Positions 47,209-58,481 of a stretch of 64,000 nt of DNA are shown one piece after another (the stretch's first letter is position 1; every line of letters starts with the position of its first letter). This stretch comes from Viscum album (lineage: Eukaryota > Streptophyta > Magnoliopsida > Santalales > Viscaceae): the NCBI GenBank assembly GCA_963277665.1, contig OY728147.1, forward strand, positions 1,259,277,424-1,259,341,423. Reading direction: 5' to 3'. The notes beneath the pieces are model-generated. The model saw nothing but the letters and a program-made list of their open reading frames with translations, had not been told where the DNA came from and did not search any database. The translations under genes and the position numbers were made by a program.

Positions 47209-49017
47209 ATATGTCACACCGAAATGTTATAGCAGTTCCCCACTATGATGAGAACTAGGAGGCGTTATAATAGTATTTTCTTAATATTTTTTTATAGATG
47301 GATAATATTATATAATGGAAACACATATGATATAGGATATCAGGGGAGTGAGGCATATAAGATATTGATACACATTCTCATGTTTTTTACACCTGGTAAT
47401 CTCTAAGATAGGGGTTATGAGAACAAAACCATAAATAGGAAATCCATATTTCTATCTATCATTGGATGTACCTATTTGTAGACATGTGTATTTATCCTTA
47501 GAATTTAATATTATAATTAATAGATATCAACTCATATAATTTTATATATTAATTAAAACCATTATTAAATATTCTCACATTAAGGTAGGGTATGTTGGGT
47601 ATGTCATGAGTGATATTTCATTAATGGATAATAAGAGAAAGGGTTTACCCATTACATCCCTTGAAAAAAGTTGATATCTTATGCCCTTTGATGTAAATGG
47701 AAATTCCTAGATAAATCTATATCCATGGTGATAAATAGGTGATTTTATTTCCAAAAATTCAATGAAATATAAATTTATCATATAGGTTAATGAAACCATC
47801 ATGAAACCTACTTTATTTGAGATATCACAATAAAGGGATTATATTACATGGTAAGAGTTTATAGAAAGTTTAATGTCATTGTGACATTGGAATATTTTTA
47901 TATGGGTTCCTTGTTATTTTCTAGATGATAACCTTTTAATTTAGGTGGTTCTTCTTAATTTCAATGAGAAATATGCCCAAAGGGTCACACAATAAGTATA
48001 TCCACAATCTCCGTTAAATTCATGTATTGAATTTAACAAGTTAGAATAAATAATATTTATTCAGGTTTAGTGGATCACCAGAATATAATCAGAAGTTATT
48101 TGAAAGAATAAGTGAGTTAAATAATTTTAATAAATATTTATTTGAAAGGTTTGGTGAATAAAATATTTATTATATTTATTAACAAATAATTCATTGGAAT
48201 TTATTTATTACATAAATATTCATTATTCAAGAATCGATAAATATCGATGAGGGAAAGTGGATCATGCTTAATGGTCTGATTGGAAATGGTATAAATGATA
48301 TTTATTTATATTCCTAAAAATTTTCACATGTCAGTATATTAATATTAATAATATTATTATTATTATTATTGGACATGGGGTTAATTAAGAATTATAAAGT
48401 TTCAAATGGGATTGTGTGTGATTTTCAACCCTAAACCTAAAATAACAAATATCTAATTATATCACTGACTATAATCATTATTATTTCAAAAAATGGATAG
48501 AGAGATACTCTTTCATGCCCTATATATAGATCTAGAACACTCCCTTTCATTATCCTCTCTCAATCCATCGAGATAACATCAATATTTCTTCCTCCTTTAA
48601 GAATAATTCTACTATAATCAACCATGAACAATGAAAGTGATTGGGATTTGTCATTCTGACACCTAGTGATCCTACGATGAATTGTATAGATTATGGTGCA
48701 TGTTTGGATCACCACTAGAAGAATTATTCACTTTTATCTTGTAGCACACTGATGGTATGATAATATCTAGTCAACTGGATCGTAAATGATTTTTGAATTA
48801 TAAATTGAGGTAATTCGATATCTACTCATAAATTAATTATAAATTACATTTGAAGATCCTCCTATTTTTGTTAAAGTTTTTTATCAAGATAAGTAATCTA
48901 TGATTTTCATTGGACATGATGTTTTAATCATGTTTACAAATTATTACATGTAAATTATGACAAAAATACAAGTTTTTCATTCTATCGAAGTGCTTCTACA
49001 GCACCTAGAACCAAAAG
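47209..49017 (+). repeat. Candidate LTR ending at an iMet PBS
   Basis: TGTCACACCGAAATG near 47211 is a plausible LTR start. A TATA box (TATATATA, 48531) is followed by a CT-rich leader (CTCTCTC) about 500 bases before a PBS at 49019. The partner LTR was not found, so the borders are guesses. No coding region. Confidence 0.4.
48531..48538 (+). promoter_or_regulatory. TATA box of candidate LTR
   Basis: TATATATA followed within ~35 bases by a pyrimidine-rich CATTATCCTCTCTC, in a normal arrangement for a plant LTR promoter. Confidence 0.45.
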
Positions 49018-49018
49018 G

Positions 49019-49029
49019 TGGTATCAGAG
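49019..49029 (+). other. Primer-binding site (tRNA-iMet), orphan
   Basis: TGGTATCAGAG without a recognisable downstream gag or pol. It marks the end of an LTR and the start of a lost retroelement interior. Confidence 0.65.
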
Positions 49030-50830
49030 TGGGTCACATGTTTAATTTATAATAATTTATTTTTCATTTATTTTTTTCATGCATTTGAATTTTATTTTTA
49101 CTTAAAATAAATCCATTTTAATAAAAAAAATCTTCATCTCTTCCTTTATTTATTCTCATTAATATTACCAATAAATGGTTAAGATTAAAATAAAGAAACA
49201 ACTAAAATACACCATCTGAATCGTATAAAGGTCAATCCAAATAACACAAGACTATAGAACATGTACTTACTAATTACACACCTTTTATGGTGTATCTCAT
49301 TAGTATCTGTCCATATCAGGCCAGATCTAGTAAAATAGGATCTAATATTCAATAAAATTAGATCTATGTGTTGATTAAGAGAGTCTAGCATATAGTTTTA
49401 AATACTACATACCATGCAACAAATATACACATCATGTAGGCCAAGAACACAAGGTTTCCCAGTATTCCATGTATCATATACACAAGATGGGTACTAACAT
49501 GTCATGCTACTCTAAGGCCACACACCATGTAAGATGAATAATATGTTGTTTACCTTGAAATAAACCATAGCAAGAAACACACCCTATCCTTAGGCATGTA
49601 TTGTGTACACGGGAAGAAGAAAATAAACATTATGTAATATAGTACACACCGTGTAGTATTTTGTGGATAGTGTGCTCAATTTTCTGTGGAGAAAAATTAA
49701 AATTATAATTAAAATTATTCACATGTGTTTCATGTGTCATTTTTTTGGTACTACACACCATGTCACAGGATTGATGATTTTGTATTAAATCAATTTATGT
49801 GTTAAAATTTTGGATAATCAAATATAGTTTTCTATAATTACACTTGTGTATATTATTAATTTTAAATGAAATTATTTTTGTTTAAAATTATAGATGTTGG
49901 TGATTTAATGATTCTTGGATATAATTAAGATAAATTGAATTAAATTGATTAATTTCTGGTGTATTATCTTAATTAATTAGTGAATAGAAGTAATTAACAA
50001 CTAGATTGAATTTTTTTCACATTTCTTATTGTGTAAATGATCATGATATTAGACCCGATATGTGTATTTTATTGGTTTCTTTAATTTATTATGTTTAAGT
50101 TAAAATTGAGTCCATGTGAGTCATTACCTCCTCCTTATTACGTAAGGGAGTCTGTGTTCATATTTTCTTTTATATATACCCAATTTATCCAATCCATTGG
50201 ATCCCCTCACCTATGAGTGAGTAAAATATTATTTAATAATGTAAATACTTGGTTAAATGAGATGTTCAAAGTCCAGGATCCTAGGTGAACCCAATCATGT
50301 AAATACATAGGAATTGAGGAGGAATTCTAAAACAAAAAACTAGCTAGGTTTAAGGTGTTTTCCCCTAGGTTTGAGGTTCAGTTTATCATCTTCTTGATTA
50401 AATATACGTTATATAATCTCATGATAATACCACATATATTTTATTACTATCGGTTTAATGGTTTATAATTTATGTTTTTTGATGTTTCGTGATCACCTAA
50501 TAAATTAATTAACAATCACACAAGATAAAATAAAATATATGTGGATTATACATGAATGTTTCATTATACATGGTTAATCACTTAATTAAAATCCACTTAA
50601 TATTAAAAATTCATGTGATAAAATGTTCTTTATTCATAAATAAAAAAATAACTCAAATAAAATATTATGTCTACATAGCCTTCCACTACTTAAGGTAAAA
50701 TCAACCTCATAGTTCAAAGTTATTGACCAACCCAATTTGGGTGCTTTCAATTATTGAGGAATTTTTATCTAGAATACGTGGGTTTAAATAACTTAGTTTA
50801 CACCAAGGATTCACTACCCAAGTAGGACAT
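49030..50830. other. AT-rich stretch without a gene; ACACACC/GTGTA words
   Basis: 49190-49770 contains repeated words such as TACACACCGTGTAG, ACACACCATGTAAG and ACACACCATGTCAC, plus CACGGGAAGAAGAA near 49609, which is also present at 9260. This suggests a relative of the minus-strand LTR fragment at 8347-9559. The rest shows nothing I recognise. Confidence 0.4.
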
Positions 50831-53015
50831 TATCACATCCCAAACCCAGTTCACTCATAAGTAACTAAACTCGATCAGTCACATGGCCCTAAGAATTCTT
50901 CCCTGTATGCCAAAGCCCACCTATTAGTAGCGAGATTACATGGTGGGGTAGTGGGAAGACTATACCCTCATGATTATAGTACTACAATAGTGTAATAAAT
51001 GAACAGGTAGTGGAAACATAATAATGTCACAAGGATAAGCAGAAGTAAATCATCTAGATAGTAATATTACATCAATCCAAAAATGGCACTGTATAAAAAA
51101 TGATGATTATGTCATGGATCAATAAAAAATGAAGGAATGCATATATACAGGTATAAAAAAGAAAAAAATACAAAGAAGTATATCCAATAGCATCACGATC
51201 CAAGTCTCGATCCTATACTCCCATGCTATAATCAACCCAGCATCGAAGACCAAGCAATTTCCCTTGTCCCTACCAGCATCCATGAGGTCTGTACAAGTAC
51301 CAAATGGTGGCCCAAATAGGGTGTGAGATATACTCAGTAGGCCACCACCAATGGCATCTATACAAATCCAATTTATGGATATAAAAGTATCACTATGAAT
51401 ATATAAATATAGTCAATAGAATAATATTCATTAAATAATAATAATTTTATGAACGAACTTCTCTTGGGATGCACGGCTGACCATACCTTCTTTGGATCAT
51501 GTTGGTAATGTCTGAACAAGTGACATTTGAGAGGTTAGGATCTATCATGTAAAACCAAAGTGTACCAATTTAAGTGATCATAAAATAAGACCCAAGTTTA
51601 AACTATGGAATCCAAGTAATAATGATAGTAATGTAGGATCTAAGAGGAATAAATGCATCCTTGGCCTTAGAACTTTGATCTAGATCATAGTACATAAACC
51701 ATACAGCATAGGTGAGGGGTCTGAGTGTAATCCAAGGGGGTTCACCCAATATTCCACTGGAAAATTGTTTAATTGAGTCCATAAATAATGTCTATTTTAA
51801 ATAATAGTATAATAATGAATAGGGCCCAAATGAATAATCCAAGGTGACTCCTATTTAAGAAAATAAGTTGAATTCAAGGATTTCATCTAAGGAATTATAA
51901 TATCTAGAAAAGAGACAAGTGAATCATTAGTACTAAGTCAATGCATTCATTTATAATATGAAATTGGCCAAATTACAAGGTGGTTATCACCCTTAATAAT
52001 ATACCTAATGAATTTGGATGGCTTCCAATAAGATCTCAAGGAATTCCCTTAAGAATTCAATGTAATCTCAATTATGACCACTCCTATAAAAAAAAGTCCC
52101 ATAGTAGTAATAGGATCCTACCATTCTATGAGATATCCAAGTCCATTTAATAAGCATTCTAATTCATTGAATTTATATAATTTAGGTATATACCTTTCCA
52201 TTCAACAATGAAAAAGGCTATAGAAGGTGTCATACAATTAATTATTTGATTCCAAATCAATAAGAGACAATCTAAACATACTTTCCCAATTATAAATTTT
52301 CAATTTCTCTATTTAAATTAATAAAAACACTTGAGGAAGTCAAACCCAACACACCAATGGTTGTATTGGATATTAAAAAATAAAGAGGAACATATTAATA
52401 AGTATGGAACGCCAAAGGGGTTTCTCAAGTTATGTTCCTTGGCCTCCAACCATAATAAAATGGTCTAATAGAACATTTTCATTCCAAATTAAAAACCTAA
52501 TTTAAGGAAAATTTATTTTAGGGTAAAAGTGTGGTGAAACCAGAACGTAATATAATGTAAATAATTATAAATAAATAATACATGAGGTATAATTAATATA
52601 ACACCTACCTTATCATGTTATATGAAAACTTGTCTAGTATTAGCCCCTAATTTGGCTTGAATTGGAATAAAATGGAAGAATAGAAAAATGACCTGAAAAT
52701 AGGGAATATTAGCTCACAATAAAATAGAACCAAATATGGAAAGAAAAAAAAGAAAATAAGAAAGAGTATTGAAGATATTACTTGTGGTAATTAAATTATA
52801 TTAATGGTGGTCTAATCGGATTCTATATGAGAGTGATACCACACTTCAAATCTTGATGTGGAGGATAAGCTCCCACGGAAGAGAGGTGATGCAAACAAGC
52901 CATATAAACCCTCTAAACCTCAATGACCTCATTATGAAATACTAGAATGATAAAAATAAATAAGTAAATTGAAAATAAAATATTCTATACCTCAAATAAA
53001 ATATTGTTTCTTACA
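50831..53015 (-). repeat. 3' LTR of gypsy D (left copy)
   Basis: About 2.19 kb. On the minus strand it starts TGTAAGAAAC next to the polypurine tract and ends TTTGGGATGTGATA. The + strand block ATATACTCAGTAGGCCACC near 51327 is a familiar gypsy LTR word. The first ~240 bases (50831-51070) align with 57465-57703. The open frame at 51129-51326 is a chance frame. Confidence 0.82.
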
Positions 53016-53028
53016 GTCTTCCCCCATA
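53016..53028 (-). other. Polypurine tract of gypsy D
   Basis: On the minus strand, TATGGGGGAAGAC abuts the LTR start TGTAAG. Confidence 0.7.
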
Positions 53029-53099
53029 AAGAAACTCATCCACAAGTTTCCCTTCTAAGGGTGGAAAGGATTCATCTGGGAATAACTCTGGTCACTAAT

Positions 53100-56000
53100 C
53101 ATGCATATCGGTTTCCTTCTCTTAGGTCTCACCCTATACACATTTATGCTTCCATAGAACCCAGAATAAAGGAACATACCTGCCTATTAGATCCTTCATG
53201 CTCTGGTCCATGATGCATATAGGATTCTACTCAAAGGATTCATCTACCTCCAACTCAACCTCATTAGGCTGAAAGATGGGAGAAAGATCTAAATAGTAGT
53301 GACATAATTAAAAAATGTGTAACATTTCGTGCATAAATATGTATCTCTCATGGTTTGATATCTGATAATATATTAATATCACCCTCTCAAAACCCTCTAA
53401 AGGTCCAAAAAAACAAGGAGATAGATTACCTTTCTTCCTAAACAATCGATGCCCTAGTCTAGTCAAAACACGCAAGAACACCCGATCCTCATATTAGAAT
53501 TCTATAGGTCATCGACAACAGTCAGCATATTATTTCTTCCTAGACTAGGTTGTATCCATTATCTTTCTGATTAGATGAACCTTATTTGAAGTCTCTTAAA
53601 TGAGATGAGGTCTAAGAACTGTTTTATCCCTTTCCTCTAACCAGCATATATGTGATTGGCATGGCCTACCATAAAATTACTCATAAAGTTCCATCTAAAT
53701 AATAGCATGAAAACTATTATTATAGGTGAACTCATATAGGAGTACATGTTTCTCTTAAGAACCTCCAAAATCAAAGATTCATGCTCTGAGAATTTCTTCT
53801 AACACTCGTATCCTTCGGTCAGACTGTCCATCAGTCTTAGGGTGGTATGTTGTACTTAAAAGTACCTTTATACTTAATTCCTTCTGCGACCCTTTCTATA
53901 ACCTTTAAGTTAAATGATAATTCATATCTGAGACAATAGTATATGGGACTCTATGAATTCAAATAATATCCCAAACATTGAGCCTATAAATCTCATCCAT
54001 ATAAAAGGTCTTCTTAATAGGAAATAAGTTGGAGACCTTTATGAGAATATCGATGATCACCCATACCATGTCATTGCCTCAAGGGGGTCCTGGTAAGCCA
54101 GTCACAAATCCCATGGTGATTTCATCCCATTTAAAATTAATAATGGGTAATGAATTTAAAATCCTTATAGGTTTTTGGTGTTTTTCCTTTACCTTCTAAT
54201 GGGTGGAACACCTAGTAACAAAGCCATATAGATCCCTTCTCATGCCAAGACACTAGTATTGATGATATAGATCAAGATATATCATTGTGATCCCAAGGTG
54301 TACCACCCAATAAGAAGCATGATACTCTCACATTAGTTCTTCCCAAATGTCTGTACAAACCAAGAATCATCCATGAATGTGAAATACCTCATACTCATCA
54401 ATGATCTAGACTATCAGTGAGTTCTATCCTGAAACACTCTCCCCTATTACTATGACTTTGATATATGATAGTTGCCTCACATTCACTCTCTCTAGGAGTG
54501 AGGAGATCACTATTAAAGATGTAATAGTAGAATACCTGTGATGCTTCTTTACCTCCATGACCATCTCAAAAAATAGGATCCTAAACTACCACACATTAAT
54601 GGACTCTTTAACTTCTTTTGTATGATTCCTCTAACTCAAATCATATATTATAGTATTTCCCTTTCTTATCATAAAATAAATCTCAAAATTGAATGACAAT
54701 AAGAATTCAACCCACCTTCTCTTATTGAGGTTCAATCCATGTTGTGTAAATATATACTTGAGTATTTTTTGATCAATATACATCAAAAAATGTTCTCCAA
54801 GAAAATAATGCATCCAATAATTAAAATCATGAACCAAGGCTTCTAACTCAAGATCTTACATCTGGTAATTTTTTTCATGTGGCCTCAACTGAAGAGGTTT
54901 GTATGTCATGACTCAGTATTTCTATATCAAAACTACTCCTAGACTGATGCATAATGCATTATAATAAATAGTATAGATTCTTCTCAACTCTAGAAGAATC
55001 AGGATTTTTGTTGTAGTCAGTCGTCCTTTTAGCTTCTGAAAGGTTGTCTCGTAGGATTCTGAAAACATGAACTTCACACCCTTCCTAGTAAATCCCATAA
55101 GATGTGTTTGTTAGTGTAAAATTTCATAAATAAAGTTCCAATAATATCCATCCATCCTTATATGTTAATACATTCTTGGGATTACAATAGGAAACTATAG
55201 CACCTTCTCTGGGTCAATAAAAACTCCTACCTCTAAAATAATATAACCCAGAAAGTGATCCTTGTCAATATAAAAGTGGAATTTCTTGATATTAGAATAT
55301 ATTTGGTTCTCTATTAGTGTATTCAGTATGATATCAAGATATTTTACATCGTTATGTACAGTGTGAAAATACACTAATATATCATCCACAAAGACTACCA
55401 CAAACGAATCTAGATACGAGTGGAATCCTTGATTCATCAAATTCAGAAAAATGGTTGGAAAATTCATGAGACCAAATAGAATAACTAGATACTCATAAAG
55501 ACCATACCTAATATGAAATTTTGTATGAGTTAAATATAAAGTTGAAACTTATACCTAATTATACCCTGACCTCAAATCAATCTTGGAGAAAACTCTTGTT
55601 CCTCAGAGCTGGTCAAAGAGGTCATCTATATGAGGCAGTGGATACCGGTTCTTAATTATAATCTGGTTCAACTGATGGTAATACATAAAATTAATGAGGC
55701 TACTATTTTCCTTATTAGTTAATAGGATAGGTGAAACCCAAGTTGAAGTATCAGGCTTTATGAAAACTTTTAACTTCCACGCCCTCTACCTACCTCTTGA
55801 GCTCTTGAAACTTAGTAGTATCCATCCAATAAGGAGGAATGTGTAATGGAGTTTCCCTCTACATCTCTCTCATGAGGTAATTCAGAAAAATAATAGGCAA
55901 AAACATCCCTAAAATGATCTATGATAGGCGTAATATCATCTTGTTGTACTCTTTTATCCTCTATATAAAGGCTAGCAATCTGGGCGGTTGCGCCACCTAG

Positions 56001-56300
56001 CCCATGATGATTTGGTCCAGCTCTACATTCCTATACATCCCATTAACCCTTATAAATATAGTTATATCCATATATTGATGTAAAAAATAACCTGTAGTGA
56101 TATAATTCTACGTAATCATGATAGGGAACCAGCCAATCCATCCCGAGAATGACATTGAATCCCATCATCTCAAGGATTAAGAGGTCCCATAAGAAATGAT
56201 AACTACATACCTCAAGGGGTAATTCCTTTCATTGGAGCACACACTCTGAAAAAAAATTCCAATGGAGTATTAAGTTTTATCATGCCAAAAAAATAATAAT
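53100..56300 (-). pseudogene. pol of gypsy D (protease-RT-RNase H-integrase-chromodomain), disrupted
   Basis: All on the minus strand. Near 56140 GFNVILGMDWL marks the end of the protease. RT follows from about 55950 to 54900 with VFVDDILVY (the YVDD position, about 55395-55366) and FLGYIILEVGV. RNase H ends near 54640 with RRWVEFLLSFNFEIYF and GNTIIYDLS, in the same frame as the RT. Integrase core blocks lie near 54150-53790 (WDEITMGFVTGLP, then IVSDMNYHLT, then [12 protein letters not shown]). The integrase C-terminus, near 53450-53330, has FFGPLEGFERV and a decayed VHDVFHVS-like segment. A chromodomain-like IPLVKVLW-type block (VPLFWVLWKHK) lies near 53180-53150. Stops are frequent. No intact product. 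Confidence 0.88.
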
Positions 56301-57451
56301 CTCAAACCCAAGTCTTTACACAAATTATGAATAGTAATAAGGGTTTAGTTCACAATTTCTAAGACAACAGTCATGCGGGAAACATTTACCTAAGTCTAGA
56401 TGGAATACCTAAACCCATCCTCAAAGAATCTCCCTATTGAAATCTCATCAGTAGAGAATGAAGTTAAAAAACACTAAATCCTATTGAAGGGATCTGGGTA
56501 ATCCATAATTAGGCATCATATAAGACCATGATGAAACACTATAGATATTATATACTTCCCTCTAATTAGGTTAGGTATGGGTCAAGTTCTCCACTTTCTA
56601 TCAGGTTTCTTATGTATAGTGTGTTAATTGAAAGTTATAAAGGAAAAAAACCCTTTATGTTGCAATTGGAATCACTATTTAACATCAACCATTTCCATTT
56701 AAACTTTGAATTCAACAGTTATTAGATATGTTTTTATATATAATGATATGTGTATTTATATATATGAAGTTATATTTAGATGAACCTATCATTACCAATT
56801 TATAAATTAATATTCTTTCAAAATTGTAAATAGTACAACATGTAACTACAACTAAAATTTTCTGATGGTTAAATTAGATGTATCAGCATTCCCAATATAT
56901 AGAGGCTCACACACTCTTTAAATTTAAATTAGCATACATATAATTGCAACCAACTAACATTTAATCTTTTGTAACCAATGGTTCATGACTCGAACTCAAT
57001 ATAATTGACCAATAAGGTTCCAAAATCACATTATATTAGAAAACACTATTTTGGTTGATGTAGACACTTTGATTATCCCAATTATTTATCCATGTAGGAA
57101 ACGTTAGCACAATATCAAATATAACTATCAAGGAATAAGGAATATTAAAAAATAATACATGAAATAATTAAAAGTGGAATGGAATAATACATGACATATA
57201 AATTTTCACAAGATGAAAATGATGCATGAGATGCTACCTACTTGTTGTAATGGGCCAAGGGTAAAAATAAATTCCACAATAATAATTAAAGCCACAATCT
57301 ATGTGTGTCGCTGAATGGTGATATTGGTTCAACTCCAACAAGAATATATACTAGAATAAAAAATCCTAGGAACAAGATCATTGCCAAATTCCAATACATC
57401 CTATCATCCTATCTAATAAACCAAAATATAAAGAAAAAAGGAAAAGAAATA
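56301..57451. other. Gag/leader region of gypsy D, not recognisable
   Basis: The gag should lie here on the minus strand. I find no CCHC knuckle or gag block; the stretch is AT-rich and short for a full gag, so most was probably lost. Confidence 0.5.
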
Positions 57452-57461
57452 TCGGACACCA
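57452..57461 (-). other. Decayed primer-binding site of gypsy D
   Basis: On the minus strand TTGGTGTCCGA lies a few bases from the LTR end. It matches TTGGTATCAGA in nine of eleven positions. Confidence 0.45.
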
Positions 57462-57464
57462 ATT

Positions 57465-57703
57465 TATAACATCTCAGACCTGGTTCACACATAATTAACC
57501 AAACCTGGTTAGTCACATGACTTCAATCATGTCTCCCCATATGCCAGAGGTTTCCAACTAGTAGTGAGGGTCTAATGTGGTATAGTGGGGAGATCATACT
57601 CTCATGATAATATTATCATAGCAGTGTAATAAATGAATAAATAATGGAATAATGGTAATGAAAGATAGAGAAATGGAAGTAAATCATCCAAATAATAATA
57701 TTA
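57465..57703 (-). repeat. 5' LTR of gypsy D, first part, interrupted by CACTA E
   Basis: It aligns with 50831-51070 through words such as ACTAGTAGTGAGG/TATTAGTAGCGAG and the shared AAATCATC...TAATATTA. The match stops exactly at TTA/CACTAC, where CACTA E begins. The remainder of the LTR should lie beyond the right end of E, outside the window. Confidence 0.85.
57701..57703. other. 3-bp target site at the left end of CACTA E
   Basis: TTA precedes CACTACTAAAAA. CACTA elements make 3-bp duplications. The same TTA followed by CAT is present in the uninterrupted LTR at about 51067. Confidence 0.65.
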
Positions 57704-57716
57704 CACTACTAAAAAC
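57704..57716. other. Terminal inverted repeat of CACTA E (one end)
   Basis: CACTACTAAAAAC, the standard start of CACTA elements. Its partner is outside the window. Confidence 0.85.
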
Positions 57717-57720
57717 TGAG

Positions 57721-57866
57721 CCTATAGAGACCGCCATTGGTGGTCTCTATAGGTGACCGGAAATTCAGTCCACCGCGACCACCTGGCGGTCACTGTTGGG
57801 TTGGCCTAAAGCGACCACTAATAGTGGTCGCTGTTGGTATTGTCCAAAAATGACCGCCAATGGCGG
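57721..57866. repeat. Subterminal hairpins of CACTA E
   Basis: Three hairpins share GACC..GGTC cores: 57721-57753 (16-base arms with one G-T pair and one central base), 57810-57832 (AGCGACCACT arms, three-base loop) and 57854-57866 (CCGCCA arms). Subterminal motifs like these are binding sites for TNPA-type proteins in characterised CACTA elements (family knowledge). Confidence 0.8.
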
Positions 57867-58308
57867 CTGAAAACCTGGAATTTCTTTTTTTTTTTAAATA
57901 ATTTATACATCACATTTCCAACAAAAACAAAAACTATTCCCGAACAGAATAAACATAGCTAAAATCACAAAGAAAAACAATTCAAAACATCAGAAACATC
58001 AGGTTTCTCAAAAACAATAAATAACGGATATACTTCTTCATATACATTGATCCAAAAACCTCTAATACATTCCAATATTCTACTTCAATAAACCTACAAT
58101 AAGATACAAAAGAAACAAATAAACAGAGAAAATGAAAATTAGACATATTTATTAAGTTAGTATATATATATAAATCAAATTGGGCCGTTAGGGTGTTTGG
58201 GAGTTTGGTCAATTGGCCATTAGGTAAATAGGCTAATATACCATTAGGCAATTTGGTCATTAAGACATTGCACTAATATGTCTTTAGGGAGTTAGGGTGT
58301 CGTTAGTG

Positions 58309-58481
58309 CATTATCCCCCCCCCCCTCACTCTGGACAGCCCCCCCAGACCGCCCCACCCCCCCGGACATCCCCCCCCCCCCCTCACCCCGAACAACCCTC
58401 TCACCCCCGAACATCCCCCCTAACCCTTAGATAGCCACCCACACCCCGAAAATCCCCCCACCCCCCTAACACCCCCCCCCA
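58309..58481. repeat. C-rich minisatellite
   Basis: Irregular ~18-20-base units of CCCCCGGACATCCCCC or CCCGAACAACCCTCTCA type, with C runs up to 13. It is the approximate inverse of the G-rich region at 62868-63362. The 343-bp array starts where it ends. Confidence 0.8.

Larger units (their letters stand above)
50831..57703 (-). mobile_element. Ty3/gypsy chromovirus-like element D, minus strand, right LTR cut by CACTA E
   Basis: The left LTR (50831-53015) and the first ~240 bases of the right LTR (57465-57703) share their terminal sequence. Between them, on the minus strand from right to left, lie protease-like, RT, RNase H, integrase and chromodomain-like relics, the order of Ty3/gypsy. A G-rich tract borders the left LTR and a decayed iMet PBS borders the right LTR. 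The C-terminal chromodomain-like block suggests the Tekay/Del-type chromoviruses (inference). Stops and frameshifts throughout. Confidence 0.88.
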
